Positions 17,312 through 27,088 of a DNA stretch of 60,295 bases are shown here, piece by piece (position 1 is the first letter of the stretch; each line of letters opens with the position of its first letter). The stretch comes from an uncultured Roseateles sp. GTDB lineage: Bacteria; Pseudomonadota; Gammaproteobacteria; Burkholderiales; Burkholderiaceae. The stretch is from NCBI GenBank assembly GCA_946886855.1, contig CAMPJJ010000023.1:1-60295 (forward strand). Reading direction: 5' to 3'. The translations under genes were made by a program, and so were the position numbers. A model generated the notes under the pieces. The model was not told where the DNA came from and did no database searches. It was given only the letters and a program-made list of their open reading frames with translations.

Positions 17312-19594
17312 TCACACCGCGGCGCGGCGCAGGCTCATCTCGAAGACCACCCCGTCCGGCACATTGAATGCCCGGATGCTGCCATCCATCTTCGCCAGGT
17401 AGGTCTTCGCCACGAAGAGCCCCTGGCCGCGGCGTTCCCCGTTGACCTGCGGCGCCGTGTCGGACACGCCGTACTCGAAGATCTGGTCGAGCATCGCCGC
17501 GTCGATCCGCGGCCCCTGGTTGCGGATCCGCAGCAGGACGAAACCGGGCTCGCCCGCGTCCAGGGTGACGGCAATGGGCGTGCCTCCGGGCCGGTAGCGG
17601 TCGGCGTTGCGCAGCACGTGCGTGACGGCGTCCTCGAGCGCGTAGGCCTCCGCGTGCACCGGCTGCGGCTCGGGCAGCGCGGTCTCGAAACTCACGTGAT
17701 CGATGCCGGCGTAGTGGGCATTCGCCGCCACCTCGCGGCAGAAGGCCGCCAGGTCCAGCACCTCGGTGTGCAGGTCCGCCGAGGCGAGCGCCTCGCTCGG
17801 CGGCGCGCTGCCGTACAGCACCTTCACCGCCTGCTGCATCCGCTGCACGTAGCGATGGCTGGGATCGTCGGCCGCGCCGTGCAGCACCATCAGCGACTGC
17901 AGCGGCGACATGATCTCGTGCCCCACCGCATGCCACATCTCGCGCTCGCGCTCGGCCCGCAGCTGCTCGCGGCGCAGGCCGTCCTTCACCCGGGTCAGCG
18001 CATCGGCCAGGCTGCCCGCGAGGATGCCCAGCTCGTCGCGGCCGCGCAGGTCGGCCACGTCGAGCTCGCCGATGCGCTGCTCCGCCCGCGCGTCCTGCAT
18101 GTTGTACGAGACCGCCGCGGCCCGCCTGGTCAGCACCGCGATGCCGCGGATCAGGCCGAGTTCCACCATCAGCCACGCGAGCGCGACGGCCGCCAGCATC
18201 GCCGCCGCCAGCCAGGCCAGCGGTCGCGCCTCCAACGCGAGCTGGCGGTCGAGGCTGCGCAGGTCGCCGCGCAGGTCGAGCCGGTAGCGGCCGCTCGGCG
18301 TCGCGACCTCGTCGGAGGCCGTCAGCCAGCGGATGTCGGCCGGGTCCGTGCCGGCGCCCACGCCCAGGATCTCGCCCTGCACCGGCAGCCGCCGCATCAC
18401 GGGGATCAGCCAGGGGAGCGCGCGCTCCGACAGCTCCGGTCCGCGACGCTCGGCAATCGTCGTCGACTGCTTGCCCAGACGCTCGATGCGCAAGGTCTCG
18501 CCCGGCTGCAGCGACGCGCCGATCCGGTCCAGCGACAGCGCCAGCGAAGCGCCCGGCTTGGCGCTGTCGAAGAGGACCGGCACCGGTGCGGGCGCGGCGC
18601 CCGCGACCACGGACGTCGCCTCGGCGGTCGACGCCGCCGATGCCGCCGATGCCGGCGATGCCGCCGATGCCGTTGCGGAGGCTGGCTCCGGATCGGCAGA
18701 CCCGCCGGGTCCGAGGGGTTCGGAAGGGCCGAGCAGCTCCACCCGCACCCGCATCTGGTCCAGGTCCGCCGGCGGCCACACCGGACGCGCGCGCCGGCCG
18801 GTGTCGTCGAAAAGCGCGTCCTGGAACGCCTCCACCGGCAGCCGGATCGAATAGAAGGTGCGCCGCGCGCAGTCCGGCCCGCTGCTGCCTTCGGCGCAAG
18901 GACCTTCGCGCCAGAGCCAGCCGCGGAACTCGCGCACCGGGCGCGCCTTGCCGGGGAGTTGCGGCCCCGCGCCGAGGAAGCCCGTCAGTCGACCGCGCTG
19001 CGTGCCGTCGGCGGAGGCGGCGCCTTCGAACGGCGCGATCCAGGTCTGCGTGCCGCCGCGCAGCTTCAGCGTCACGCGGGCGCGGTGCACGCCGCTCAGG
19101 TCCAGCGCGCCGTGCTCGCGGCCGGCGAGCGGACCGCTCTCCAGGCTGCCGACCAGATAGAGGAATCCGCCCGCGTAGGCGTTCGCGCCGACGGCGGCGC
19201 ACAGGCTCGCGCCGTCGGGCCAGCGCAGGCCGCAGCCGGCCATCTCGACCGCGCGCTGCGCCTTGTTCTGGTCGTCGAAGTCGATCGCCGAGAACGGCAG
19301 CAGCACGGGCGCCTGGCCGTCGCGGTCGCCCGCACCCATCGTCGGATTGAGCAGCGCCAACTGCCCGCTGGGATGGCGCAGCTGCAGGACGATCTCGGCC
19401 AGCGATTGCCGGAAGCCCTGCGCATAGCGCTGGTAGGCGCGCTGCTTCTGGTCGATCAGCACGGTCAGCACCAGGCCGACCGTCGCCAGCGCCAGCAGCA
19501 GGAAGGCCAGGTGCACCACCGCGCGCCGGCGGAAGGCCGCCAGGCCCAGACGCGGCACGGCCAGCGCGGGCAGCTCGACCGGTCCGAGCTTCAT
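17312..19594 (-). CDS. Membrane sensor histidine kinase with long periplasmic domain
   Basis: 760 residues. One transmembrane helix lies near residues 30-48, a large periplasmic sensor region runs to about 455, and a second helix (about 460-480) leads into a HAMP-like linker. The phosphoacceptor is probably His559 in VGHEIMSPLQSL, which departs from the usual HELRTPL. The ATPase domain has an N-box (THVLRNADRYRPGG) and a G2-like GQGLFVAKTYL, while the G1 box is weak (FEYGVSDT). The periplasmic part contains an Ala/Ser-rich low-complexity insert from a 9-bp DNA repeat. Its partner is the response regulator immediately upstream. The signal sensed is unknown. Confidence 0.88.
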   Translation of the reverse strand: MKLGPVELPALAVPRLGLAAFRRRAVVHLAFLLLALATVGLVLTVLIDQKQRAYQRYAQGFRQSLAEIVLQLRHPSGQLALLNPTMGAGDRDGQAPVLLPFSAIDFDDQNKAQRAVEMAGCGLRWPDGASLCAAVGANAYAGGFLYLVGSLESGPLAGREHGALDLSGVHRARVTLKLRGGTQTWIAPFEGAASADGTQRGRLTGFLGAGPQLPGKARPVREFRGWLWREGPCAEGSSGPDCARRTFYSIRLPVEAFQDALFDDTGRRARPVWPPADLDQMRVRVELLGPSEPLGPGGSADPEPASATASAASPASAASAASTAEATSVVAGAAPAPVPVLFDSAKPGASLALSLDRIGASLQPGETLRIERLGKQSTTIAERRGPELSERALPWLIPVMRRLPVQGEILGVGAGTDPADIRWLTASDEVATPSGRYRLDLRGDLRSLDRQLALEARPLAWLAAAMLAAVALAWLMVELGLIRGIAVLTRRAAAVSYNMQDARAEQRIGELDVADLRGRDELGILAGSLADALTRVKDGLRREQLRAEREREMWHAVGHEIMSPLQSLMVLHGAADDPSHRYVQRMQQAVKVLYGSAPPSEALASADLHTEVLDLAAFCREVAANAHYAGIDHVSFETALPEPQPVHAEAYALEDAVTHVLRNADRYRPGGTPIAVTLDAGEPGFVLLRIRNQGPRIDAAMLDQIFEYGVSDTAPQVNGERRGQGLFVAKTYLAKMDGSIRAFNVPDGVVFEMSLRRAAV
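18633..18668 (-). repeat. 9-bp tandem repeat inside the kinase gene
   Basis: Four 9-bp units of GCCGCCGAT on the plus strand (the third unit has one change) lie within the coding sequence of the histidine kinase and encode the Ala/Ser-rich insert of the periplasmic domain. The period is a multiple of three, so changes in copy number keep the frame. Confidence 0.85.
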
Positions 19595-19651
19595 GCGGCG
19601 ATTCCCTTTCCCGCACCGTGCAAGCGTGAGCCGGAACGCGCCGGCATGGCT

Positions 19652-19676
19652 CCCTCTCCCGCACCGCGGGAGAGGG
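19652..19676. repeat. REP-like GC-rich inverted repeat
   Basis: Perfect 11-bp stem CCCTCTCCCGC / GCGGGAGAGGG with a 3-base loop, in the 151 bp gap between the response regulator stop and the kinase start. A related half-copy CCCTTTCCCGCACCG lies at about 19606-19620. Elements of this look are often dispersed between genes in GC-rich proteobacteria, where they act as processing or termination signals. Here it could tune kinase expression relative to the regulator. Confidence 0.7.
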
Positions 19677-19745
19677 CGGGGGCGAGGGCCGGGGTCTCAT
19701 GCATGCCGACATCGGCCGACAGGATGTGATCGCCCATGTCGATGT

Positions 19746-20456
19746 TCAACGCGGTCCCGACCACCGGAACCCGCGCATCGGCACGTTCTCGATCGCGTCG
19801 AAGGTCGGATCGACTTCCTTCAGCCCCTCGCGCAGCGTCGACACATGCTTGCGCACGTTGTCGCGGGTGCGGCCGCTCTTGACGACGTCGTAGAGCTCCT
19901 CGTACGACACCACCTGCGGCGCGCGCTGGCAGAGCGTGGCGAGGATGCGCTGCGCCGTCAGCGGCAGGTTGATGCGCTGGCCCTTCCACAGCGGGCTGCG
20001 CTGCCAGAGCGGGTCCAGCTGCAGCGCCTCGGGCGCGGCCGCGACCGGCTCGGCGGCCTCGCGGGCGCGGGCCGCGCGCAGGATGTCGAGGAAGGTGTCG
20101 ATGAACTCGGACTCGTCGAAGCTGGTCTTCTGCAGGTAGTCCCAGGCGTCGAGCGCCTTCATGATGCCGCGGTAGATGGCCGCCGGCATGGCCGACACCA
20201 CCAGCACCGGCGTGCCGGCGTTCAGCTTGTTGATCTCGTTGATCAGCGCGATGCCGGCGTTGCGCTCGCGGCCGAGCTCGATGTCGAGCACGACCATCTC
20301 GTAGCGCTCGCGCGCCAGCGCGGCCTCGGCGGCGTCGCGGTCGAACCATTGATCGACCTGCAGCTCGGGCCGCGCGGCACGGATCCAGCCGCTGAGCTGC
20401 TCGCTGGTGGGGCGGTCGTCCTCGATGACGGCGACCTTGTTCCTGGGGATGGCCAT
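19746..20456 (-). CDS. Response regulator, winged-helix output
   Basis: 236-residue two-component regulator. The receiver (about 5-125) has the acidic pocket Glu12/Asp13/Asp14, phosphoacceptor Asp58 in VVLDIELG, and the conserved Lys in YLQKTSF. The C-terminal part, about 145-235, has a winged-helix look (LPLTAQRILATL, SYEELYDVV, NVRKHVSTLREGL, RGFRWSG), like the OmpR class but more diverged. It precedes the kinase gene by 151 bp on the same strand, and the pair probably forms one system. Targets are unknown; the divergent SPFH gene is one candidate. Confidence 0.88.
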   Translation of the reverse strand: MAIPRNKVAVIEDDRPTSEQLSGWIRAARPELQVDQWFDRDAAEAALARERYEMVVLDIELGRERNAGIALINEINKLNAGTPVLVVSAMPAAIYRGIMKALDAWDYLQKTSFDESEFIDTFLDILRAARAREAAEPVAAAPEALQLDPLWQRSPLWKGQRINLPLTAQRILATLCQRAPQVVSYEELYDVVKSGRTRDNVRKHVSTLREGLKEVDPTFDAIENVPMRGFRWSGPR

Positions 20457-20621
20457 GGCGCCGGATTATCGGCAGCGCGGCGCCTTCCCGCGCGGCGGGC
20501 GTGTGAGGGTTTCTTCCGGACCGTGAAGGGACCCGCCGACGCCCGCATTGAGGCTTCCGCGCCCTTTCCGGACCATGAGCGTCATCCCAACACCCGATCG
20601 CCGGGACCCCCGGAGGACCTC
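20457..20621. promoter_or_regulatory. Divergent region, response regulator / SPFH protein
   Basis: 165 bp between two divergent starts. No promoter boxes are clear. A GGAGG site at about 20612-20616 serves the SPFH start at 20622. Confidence 0.4.
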
Positions 20622-21875
20622 ATGAACGACCGCCTGCAATCGATCCGCAACGCCGCCGCGCGGCTCAAGGCTCGGCTGCCCGGCATCCCCCGCGGCGCCG
20701 GCGCCGGCGCCGGCGTCGTCCGCTGCCTGCCCTGGCTGGCCGGCCTGACCGCCGTGGCCGGCGCGGTGGCGCTGCTGGCGATGCATCCGCCGGTGCACGA
20801 GGTGCCGCGCGGCACCGTCAGCCTGCGGACCAACGTGCTGACCGGCGGCGTGACCGAGGCCCGTTCGGGCTCGATGCTCCAGATCCCCGGCCTGCACGAC
20901 GTCCGCGACCTGCCCGTCCGCGATCGCAGCTATCACCCGGACCGCTTCGCCCGCGCCGACGGCGAGGCGCCGCTGCAGTCGCTCGAAGGTCTCTCGCTGG
21001 GCCTGGACCTGACGGTGCGCTGGACCGTCGACCCGACGCGCCTGGCGCAGCTCGCCGCCTCGCTGCCCGACGACATCGAGGGTGACGTGATCGCCCCCGC
21101 GCTGCAGGGCATCGTCTACCGCCAGATCGCGACGCACACGGTGCGCGAGATCTTCTCGACGCAGCGCGGTCCCATCCAGGCCGCGCTGGAGTCGGAGCTG
21201 CGCCGCAAGCTGGCGGTGGACGGCATCGTGCTGCGCGGCCTGGAGATCGGCAACGTGGACCTGCCGCAGGAGTACCGCGCCGGTCTGGAGAACCTGCTGT
21301 CCGAGGGTCTGGCCAGCGAAAAGATGCGCTACACGCTCGAACTCAAGGAGAAGCAGGTCAAGCAGACCGAGCTCGAGGCCGCCGCCGAGAAGGTCCGCCG
21401 CGAAACGGCTGCGGAGGCTGCGGCGCGCGAGCAGATCATCGCCGCCAAGGGCCAGGAAGAGGCGATGAAACACGTGCTGCCGTTCAAGCAGCGCCAGGTC
21501 GAACAGCGTCAGCTGGAAGCCGAGGCCGAGCGCGTCGCGCGCGTGCGCATGGCCGAGGGCAACGCGCAGGCGCGCGGCATCGAAGCCGAGGGCGAGGCCA
21601 AGGCGCGCGAGAAGCTGGCCGACGCGGAGGCCTACCGCCAGACGCGCATCGGCAAGGTCGCGGTCGACCAGATGGCCGCCGAAGGCGTGCTGCTGAGCCG
21701 CCATCCGCTGCTGATCCAGAAGGCGATGGCCGACAAGCTCTCCGACAAGGTGCAGGTGATCATCGCGCCGCCGCCTTCGGACGGCGGATTCATCGGCAAG
21801 ACGCTGCTGGGGACGAAGCAGGCGGCGCGTCCGGAAGGTCGTCCGGAGGGAGAAGGCGAGGGGACCTCGCAATGA
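20622..21875 (+). CDS. SPFH/prohibitin-domain membrane protein
   Basis: 417 residues, probably anchored in the inner membrane by one N-terminal helix (about residues 35-55) with the bulk outside the membrane. The SPFH domain covers about 60-240 (prohibitin-like LGLDLTVRWTV, EIFSTQRGPIQ). It is followed by a long charged, Ala/Glu/Arg-rich coiled coil (about 240-360) and an acidic/basic tail. Such proteins form large ring assemblies in membranes and influence protease activity or lipid domains. The GGAGG site fixes the ATG at 20622. The exported SH3-like protein follows closely on the same strand. Confidence 0.88.
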   Translation: MNDRLQSIRNAAARLKARLPGIPRGAGAGAGVVRCLPWLAGLTAVAGAVALLAMHPPVHEVPRGTVSLRTNVLTGGVTEARSGSMLQIPGLHDVRDLPVRDRSYHPDRFARADGEAPLQSLEGLSLGLDLTVRWTVDPTRLAQLAASLPDDIEGDVIAPALQGIVYRQIATHTVREIFSTQRGPIQAALESELRRKLAVDGIVLRGLEIGNVDLPQEYRAGLENLLSEGLASEKMRYTLELKEKQVKQTELEAAAEKVRRETAAEAAAREQIIAAKGQEEAMKHVLPFKQRQVEQRQLEAEAERVARVRMAEGNAQARGIEAEGEAKAREKLADAEAYRQTRIGKVAVDQMAAEGVLLSRHPLLIQKAMADKLSDKVQVIIAPPPSDGGFIGKTLLGTKQAARPEGRPEGEGEGTSQ

Positions 21876-21937
21876 ATCGCCATCCGTCCTCCACGTTCCT
21901 GTTCCCGTCCTTGATCCTGAGTCGAAAGGGTTCCGAC

Positions 21938-23620
21938 ATGTGCCGCATGAAACTCGTGATGGCCGCTGCGATCGCCGCCGTCGCCGTCCAGCTGCTCTGT
22001 GTCCACTCGGCCAATGCCGCGACGGAAGACACGGCCCCGAAGCCGCCGATCAAGCGGGTCTCGCCGGACGACGCGGCGCCGCGCACCGCGCTCGTGGTGC
22101 AGGACAACGTCGCGATGCGCGCGGCGGCGAAGGACTCGTCGCCGGCCCAGGCGCAGCTCTGGCGCGGCGAGGCGCTGGAGATCCGCGGCGAGCGTCCCGA
22201 CCACTTCCAGGTCTACGACTACCGTCGCGAGCGCGGCGGCTTCGTCCGCAAGGCCGCGCTGCTGCCGCTCAACGGTCCGGCCGCGCAGCCGGAGGCGTTG
22301 CTGGCCGCGCTGCGCGTGGTGCGCCAGCAGCCGGGCGCGGAATCGCTCGGCCTGGGCCTGGCCGCCGCCTACGTGCAGGCGGCGGGCGCGGCGCAGATGA
22401 ACGGCGTCGACGGCGCGGAGGCGCTCGATGCGATGGGCACCTTGGCCGAGCGGCTGGCTGATCGCGCCTCGCGCGCGCAGTCCCGGTCGGACGGCGTGGC
22501 GACCGTCGCGCCCTCGGCCACGGAAACGCAGGTCGCCGCGCAGCTCGACGTCGCCGCGCGCTACGGCCTGCGCTTCCGCACGCTGGAACGCGAGGCCGGC
22601 GCGATGCAGCTCTGCTACGACGGCGAGGCGTTCCGCCGCGTGCTGGCGATGCCGGCCTCGACGCCGGAGCAGAAGGCGCGCGCCGCGCTGGCGCTGACGC
22701 GGGTGGACTGCCTGGACCCGGTGGCGACGCCGCCGCAGCGCGAGCAGATGGACCAGTGGCGCGCGGACGTGCTCGACAAGGTCGACCTGCGCGATCCCGC
22801 GCTGGCGACGCATTGGCGCAACCGCGTGCTGATGCGCCAGTCGGGCGTGTGGAGCAGCCTGGCGTTCATCCGGGCCCGCCGTGCCGGCGCCGTCAGCCCG
22901 GCGGGCGCCGCCGGTGCGACGGGGGCAGCCGGTGCGACCGGTTCACCCGCCGCGCCCGTGGCCTTGCAGGTGGACGCCTCGTCGGCCGCCGCGCGCCGTG
23001 CGCTCGAGGCGTTTGCGCGCGTGGTGCCGGCGGAGCTGTCCGACGACGACCAGCCGACCTACAACGACGCCGCCATGCGCGGCAATGCGATGCGCTGGGC
23101 CGCGCTGCCTGCGGGTGCGCCGGAGCAGGTCCTCGGCGCGGTGAAGCTGAACGCCGCCGCCGGCCAGCCGGGCGAGACCTGCCTGACGCTCACGCTGAAC
23201 GGCGCGCGTGAAGGCAACCCGCCGCTGCTGCGCCATTGCGCGTGGGGGCTGGTGATGACGGCGTCGGCGCGGATCAACCGCGAGGGCACGGCGATCTCGA
23301 TCGCCTCGGTGCCGGCGGACGGGTGGCGCGAGCTCTGGCTGCTGCGCCGCACGTCGCTGGGCTGGAAGGTGTCGGTGCTGCCGCCGGTGGCCGCCCAGCC
23401 GGGCCTCGGCTACGCGGAGTTCGCCGGCTGGGTGCCGGGCGGCAAGGAGCTGCTGGTCGCGCGCGAGTCCCGAGCCGAAGGCCGCTACAAGCGGAGCTAC
23501 GAGCTGGTGGACCTCGACACGCTGGAGACCAGGCGCCAGGCCGGCGACGTCACGATGCTCGGTGCGTTCCAGCGTTGGCAGGCGGCGGATTGGAAGGGGA
23601 CGACGCTCAGTTTGCGGTGA
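21938..23620 (+). CDS. Exported protein with N-terminal SH3-like region, unknown function
   Basis: 560 residues if started at the ATG at 21938, which has an AAAGGG site and a clear signal peptide (hydrophobic [14 protein letters not shown], cleavage near ANA-ATE). An ATG at 21872 overlaps the SPFH stop (ATGA) and would suggest coupling, but puts 22 extra residues before the signal. Residues about 50-110 look like a bacterial SH3 domain ([29 protein letters not shown]). A Gly/Ala/Thr-rich linker sits mid-protein and the rest is not recognised. Its 3' end overlaps the hybrid kinase gene by 14 bp, tail to tail. Pairing with the SPFH gene suggests an envelope role. Confidence 0.78.
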   Translation: MCRMKLVMAAAIAAVAVQLLCVHSANAATEDTAPKPPIKRVSPDDAAPRTALVVQDNVAMRAAAKDSSPAQAQLWRGEALEIRGERPDHFQVYDYRRERGGFVRKAALLPLNGPAAQPEALLAALRVVRQQPGAESLGLGLAAAYVQAAGAAQMNGVDGAEALDAMGTLAERLADRASRAQSRSDGVATVAPSATETQVAAQLDVAARYGLRFRTLEREAGAMQLCYDGEAFRRVLAMPASTPEQKARAALALTRVDCLDPVATPPQREQMDQWRADVLDKVDLRDPALATHWRNRVLMRQSGVWSSLAFIRARRAGAVSPAGAAGATGAAGATGSPAAPVALQVDASSAAARRALEAFARVVPAELSDDDQPTYNDAAMRGNAMRWAALPAGAPEQVLGAVKLNAAAGQPGETCLTLTLNGAREGNPPLLRHCAWGLVMTASARINREGTAISIASVPADGWRELWLLRRTSLGWKVSVLPPVAAQPGLGYAEFAGWVPGGKELLVARESRAEGRYKRSYELVDLDTLETRRQAGDVTMLGAFQRWQAADWKGTTLSLR

Positions 23621-26600
23621 GCTTCACCAGCACCTGCCTCAGCCGCTGCGCGTCGATGGGCTTGGTGAGGAACTCGTTCATCCCGGCGGCGAGCGCCTCG
23701 TCGCGCTCCTGCACCAGCGCGGCCGCCGTCAACGCGATGATCGGCAACCGCGTCGCGTCGTAACGCTGGCGCAGCTGCCGTGTCGCCTCGTGGCCGCTCA
23801 TGACCGGCATCTGCACGTCCATCAGCACCGCGTCGAAGGGCTTGCCCATGCTGGCCGCGGCCGTCACCGCCTCCACCGCCTGACTGCCGTCGCTCGCCTG
23901 CGACACCTCCGCCCCCCACTGCTCGAGCATGGCCACGGCGATCATCATGTTCACCGGGTTGTCCTCGACCATCAGGATGCGGCGCCCCGCCAGCTCCGCG
24001 TCGTCGGCCGGCGCGCGGCGCTGCGCGCTCACCGGTGCCGGCGCCGCGGGCAGCGGCAGTTCGGCCCAGAAGGTCGCGCCCGCGCCCGGCTGGCTGTCCA
24101 CGCCCACGTCGCCGCCCATCAAGGTCGCCAGCTCGCGGCAGATCGACAGGCCCAGGCCCGTGCCGCCGTAGCGGCGCGTGGTCGATTCGTCCGCCTGCGT
24201 GAACGGCTGGAACAGCCGCTCCTGCATGGCCTCGGCGATGCCGGGGCCGGTGTCGCTGACCTCGACGCGCAGACGGCGCTCGTCCAGCCGGCGCACCCGC
24301 ACCGCCACGCGGCCCTGCTCGGTGAACTTCAGCGCGTTGCTCAGGTAGTTGCTCAGGATCTGCCGCGTGCGCACCGGATCGCCGATCACCCAGGCCGGCA
24401 CCGTGTCCTCGACATCGATGCTGAAGCCCAGCCCGCGCGCCTGCGCCAGCGTCAGGTAGCCCATGCGCATCGTCGCCAGCATGTCGCGCAGGGCGAAGGG
24501 CACGGTCTCCAGCGTCAGCCGGCCGGCCTCGATCTTGGACAGGTCCAGGATGTCCGACATCAGGCCCGACAGGCTCTCCGCGCTGTCCACCATCTGGTCC
24601 AGGTAGTGGCTGCGTGTGTCGCCAGCCAGGTCCGGCTGCTGCAGCAGCCGCGCCAGGCCGACCAGGCCGTTCAGCGGCGTGCGGATCTCGTGGCTGATGT
24701 TGGCCAGGAACGCGCTCTTGGCACGGTTGGCAGCCTGCGCCTCGTCCTTGGCCTGCGCGAGCGCGGCCTCGACGCGCCGCCGCTCGGTCACGTCTTCCAT
24801 GATCCAGATCGTGCCGCCGCGGCTCGGGTGGTGCGGGTCCACGGCGCGCGCCAGGATCCGGCACAGGAAACGGCTGCCGTCACGGCGCCGCATCAGCCGT
24901 TCGACCTCGACCTGGTCGCCCGCGGCCAGGCGCGGACCGAGTTCGTGGCCGACGGCCTCGTAGTCTTCCGGGTTGGGCCACACCACGCTGCCGGCCTGGC
25001 CGATCAGTCCGCCCGCGGGCCAGCCGAACATCTCCTCCACCAGCCGGTTGGCCTGCACGAAGTGCTGGTCGCGCGTCAGCGCGATGCCGATCGACGCGTT
25101 CTCCAGGATGGCCGCGTGGACCAGCCGGGTGCGCTCGGTGTCGCTGACGTCGCGCGAGTTGACGACCAGGTAGGACATGCCGTCCATCACGAATGGCGCC
25201 GCCGACAGCAGCATCGGGATCGGTTGTCCGCGCCGGTTGACGAAGGTCGCGGGCAGATCGCTGACCCGGCCGTGCAGCCGCAAGGCCTCGACCAGCCGCT
25301 CGCGGTCGGCGATGTCCTGCCAGATGCCCAGTTCTTCCGAGCTGCGGCCCAGCACCTCGTCGGCGGTGTAGCCGCTGACCAGTTCGAAGGTCTTGTTGAC
25401 CATCACGTAGCGGCCGCTGACGGTCTCGGTCAGCGTGACGACGTCGGGGCTGGTCGCGAACAGGTGCGACAGCAGCGCCTCCGAGCGGCGCAGCGCGTCC
25501 TGCGCGCGCGAGGTCTCGGTCTGGTCGATGAAGAAGGACAGCGTCGCGGGCCCGGTGGCCGCGTCCACGCGCACGCTGGTGGCCTGCACCAGGCGGCGGC
25601 GGCGCGACAGCGTCCGCAGCCGGAATTCCGTCATCGGCAGCATCGCGCCCACGGGCAGCGCTTCGATCTTGGCGGCGCGCTGGCGGGCCCGTTCCTCGTC
25701 GCCGGGCTCGTAATGCGAGAACAGGTCCTGCCCGATCATCGACGAGCGCTGGGTGTAGCCGAACATCGCCATGGCCGCCGGATTGGCATCCATCACGCGG
25801 CCCCAGCGGTGCAGCACCAGCGGCGACGGCGAGCGGCGGAACAGCTCGCGGTAGCGCGTCTCGGTGGCCACCATGGCCTGCTCGGTCTGGACCTCGTCGG
25901 TGACGTCGCGGCCCACGCCCCAGTAGCCGCGGAAGTTGCCCTTGGCGTCGAAGCGCGGCTCGCCGCTGATCGACACGTAATGCAGCGCGCCCTCCGCGGT
26001 CGTGCGCCGCATCACCAGGCCGCGGAACGGGCGGTGGGATTCGAGGTCGGCGCGGTGCGCGTCGAGCTCCTCGTCGGTGAGGCCCAGGTGCTCGATCTCC
26101 CAGGGCGCACGGCCCAGCCGCTCCGCCATCGAGAGCCCCGAGGCGCCCGGGTTGTGTTCGGTCAGGTGGGTGAAGCGGAACTGGCGGTCCATCTCCCAGT
26201 ACCAGTCCGCCGCCATGTTGAGCAGGTGGCGGAAGCGCGCATGCCGGTCGTTGACCTCCTGCATCGCGCGCCGGATCAGCTTGGCCGTGCCCAGGCCGAC
26301 GACCAGCCCCGCGGTCAGGAGCAGCAGCTGCGTCAGCAGCCGGGCGGTCAGCCCGACCGGCGCGGCGCCGACCTGGATCCAGCCGCCGAGTTCCGCCGAC
26401 GCCAGACCGCCCAGCGCGGCCAGTCCCAGTCCGAAGAGCGACAGTCCCGTGCCCAGACCGATCATGCCGGTCCCGAGCGCGACCATCAGGCCCATGATGC
26501 CCAGGCTCGCGGCATTGAGCCCGAGCTGGCGAGAGACCGCCAGGGAGAGCGCCGTGGCCATCGCCAGGCACATCAGCGCGACCGCCGCCGCGGGACCGTG

Positions 26601-26891
26601 CTGGGAGGGGAGCCGCCACAGCATCACGAGGCCGGTGAAGGTGGTCACGAGGGCGAACACCGGGGGCAGCAGGCCGCCCAGGGGTTCCGACGCACCGGCG
26701 CTGGCCAGCAGCAGGATCCCGGCCATGCCGGACAGCAGCACGCACGCGGCCATGAACAGCCGCGCGGCGCGCCATTGCAGCTTCGCGGGCAGGCTGTCGC
26801 CCCGCGACAGCTCGTGCCCCACCAGACTGCTCAGATCGTCCTGCGAATCCTTGCTCACTCGACCCCGCCCCAACTCGTTGTGTATGGACAT
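23607..26891 (-). CDS. Hybrid sensor histidine kinase with four PAS domains and a receiver
   Basis: 1094-residue membrane sensor. Six or seven N-terminal helices (about 40-215) are followed by four PAS domains (starts near 220, 345, 465 and 590, by eye), a HisKA domain with phosphoacceptor His734 in [12 protein letters not shown], a HATPase domain (N-box [12 protein letters not shown]1 VSDTGPGI, G2 [10 protein letters not shown]) and a C-terminal receiver with Asp1025 in [11 protein letters not shown]. The phosphate probably moves from the receiver to a separate HPt protein, absent here. The ATG at 26891 has a GGAG/AAAGGG site; a longer open start at 26963 lacks one. Possible redox, light or small-molecule sensing via PAS. 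Confidence 0.92.
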   Translation of the reverse strand: MSIHNELGRGRVSKDSQDDLSSLVGHELSRGDSLPAKLQWRAARLFMAACVLLSGMAGILLLASAGASEPLGGLLPPVFALVTTFTGLVMLWRLPSQHGPAAAVALMCLAMATALSLAVSRQLGLNAASLGIMGLMVALGTGMIGLGTGLSLFGLGLAALGGLASAELGGWIQVGAAPVGLTARLLTQLLLLTAGLVVGLGTAKLIRRAMQEVNDRHARFRHLLNMAADWYWEMDRQFRFTHLTEHNPGASGLSMAERLGRAPWEIEHLGLTDEELDAHRADLESHRPFRGLVMRRTTAEGALHYVSISGEPRFDAKGNFRGYWGVGRDVTDEVQTEQAMVATETRYRELFRRSPSPLVLHRWGRVMDANPAAMAMFGYTQRSSMIGQDLFSHYEPGDEERARQRAAKIEALPVGAMLPMTEFRLRTLSRRRRLVQATSVRVDAATGPATLSFFIDQTETSRAQDALRRSEALLSHLFATSPDVVTLTETVSGRYVMVNKTFELVSGYTADEVLGRSSEELGIWQDIADRERLVEALRLHGRVSDLPATFVNRRGQPIPMLLSAAPFVMDGMSYLVVNSRDVSDTERTRLVHAAILENASIGIALTRDQHFVQANRLVEEMFGWPAGGLIGQAGSVVWPNPEDYEAVGHELGPRLAAGDQVEVERLMRRRDGSRFLCRILARAVDPHHPSRGGTIWIMEDVTERRRVEAALAQAKDEAQAANRAKSAFLANISHEIRTPLNGLVGLARLLQQPDLAGDTRSHYLDQMVDSAESLSGLMSDILDLSKIEAGRLTLETVPFALRDMLATMRMGYLTLAQARGLGFSIDVEDTVPAWVIGDPVRTRQILSNYLSNALKFTEQGRVAVRVRRLDERRLRVEVSDTGPGIAEAMQERLFQPFTQADESTTRRYGGTGLGLSICRELATLMGGDVGVDSQPGAGATFWAELPLPAAPAPVSAQRRAPADDAELAGRRILMVEDNPVNMMIAVAMLEQWGAEVSQASDGSQAVEAVTAAASMGKPFDAVLMDVQMPVMSGHEATRQLRQRYDATRLPIIALTAAALVQERDEALAAGMNEFLTKPIDAQRLRQVLVKLTAN

Positions 26892-27055
26892 GCCCTTTCT
26901 CTCCTTGGAAAGGTTCCGGGGCGAGCGGCATGCCGGATCGGCGTGCGGCGGCCCGGATTGCAACGTCCGGTAACGGAGTCTCGACGAGCGGGGGGTGTTC
27001 TGGAGAGGAGAGGATTCCCCAAACGCGTCCAGTTCGGTGCGCGTTCGGGGTTTCT

Positions 27056-27083
27056 GCCAATTAATTGGCGGGCGTCAGCGCCC
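27056..27083. terminator. Hairpin plus 14-bp palindrome downstream of pyrF
   Basis: GGGCG/CGCCC with a 4-base loop at 27070-27083 lies six bases after the pyrF stop on its strand and is followed by the perfect palindrome GCCAATTAATTGGC (27056-27069). A longer imperfect stem follows at about 27017-27051. There is no U tract. The hairpin may end pyrF transcripts, while the A/T-rich palindrome looks more like a protein site for the kinase gene downstream. Confidence 0.45.
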
Positions 27084-27088
27084 GGGGA

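Noticed and set aside
11862..20580. A 13-base string (CCGGACCATGAGC) shared by positions near 11862 and 20566
   Set aside because: Chance sharing of 13-mers is expected several times in 60 kb of biased composition, and there is no common context.
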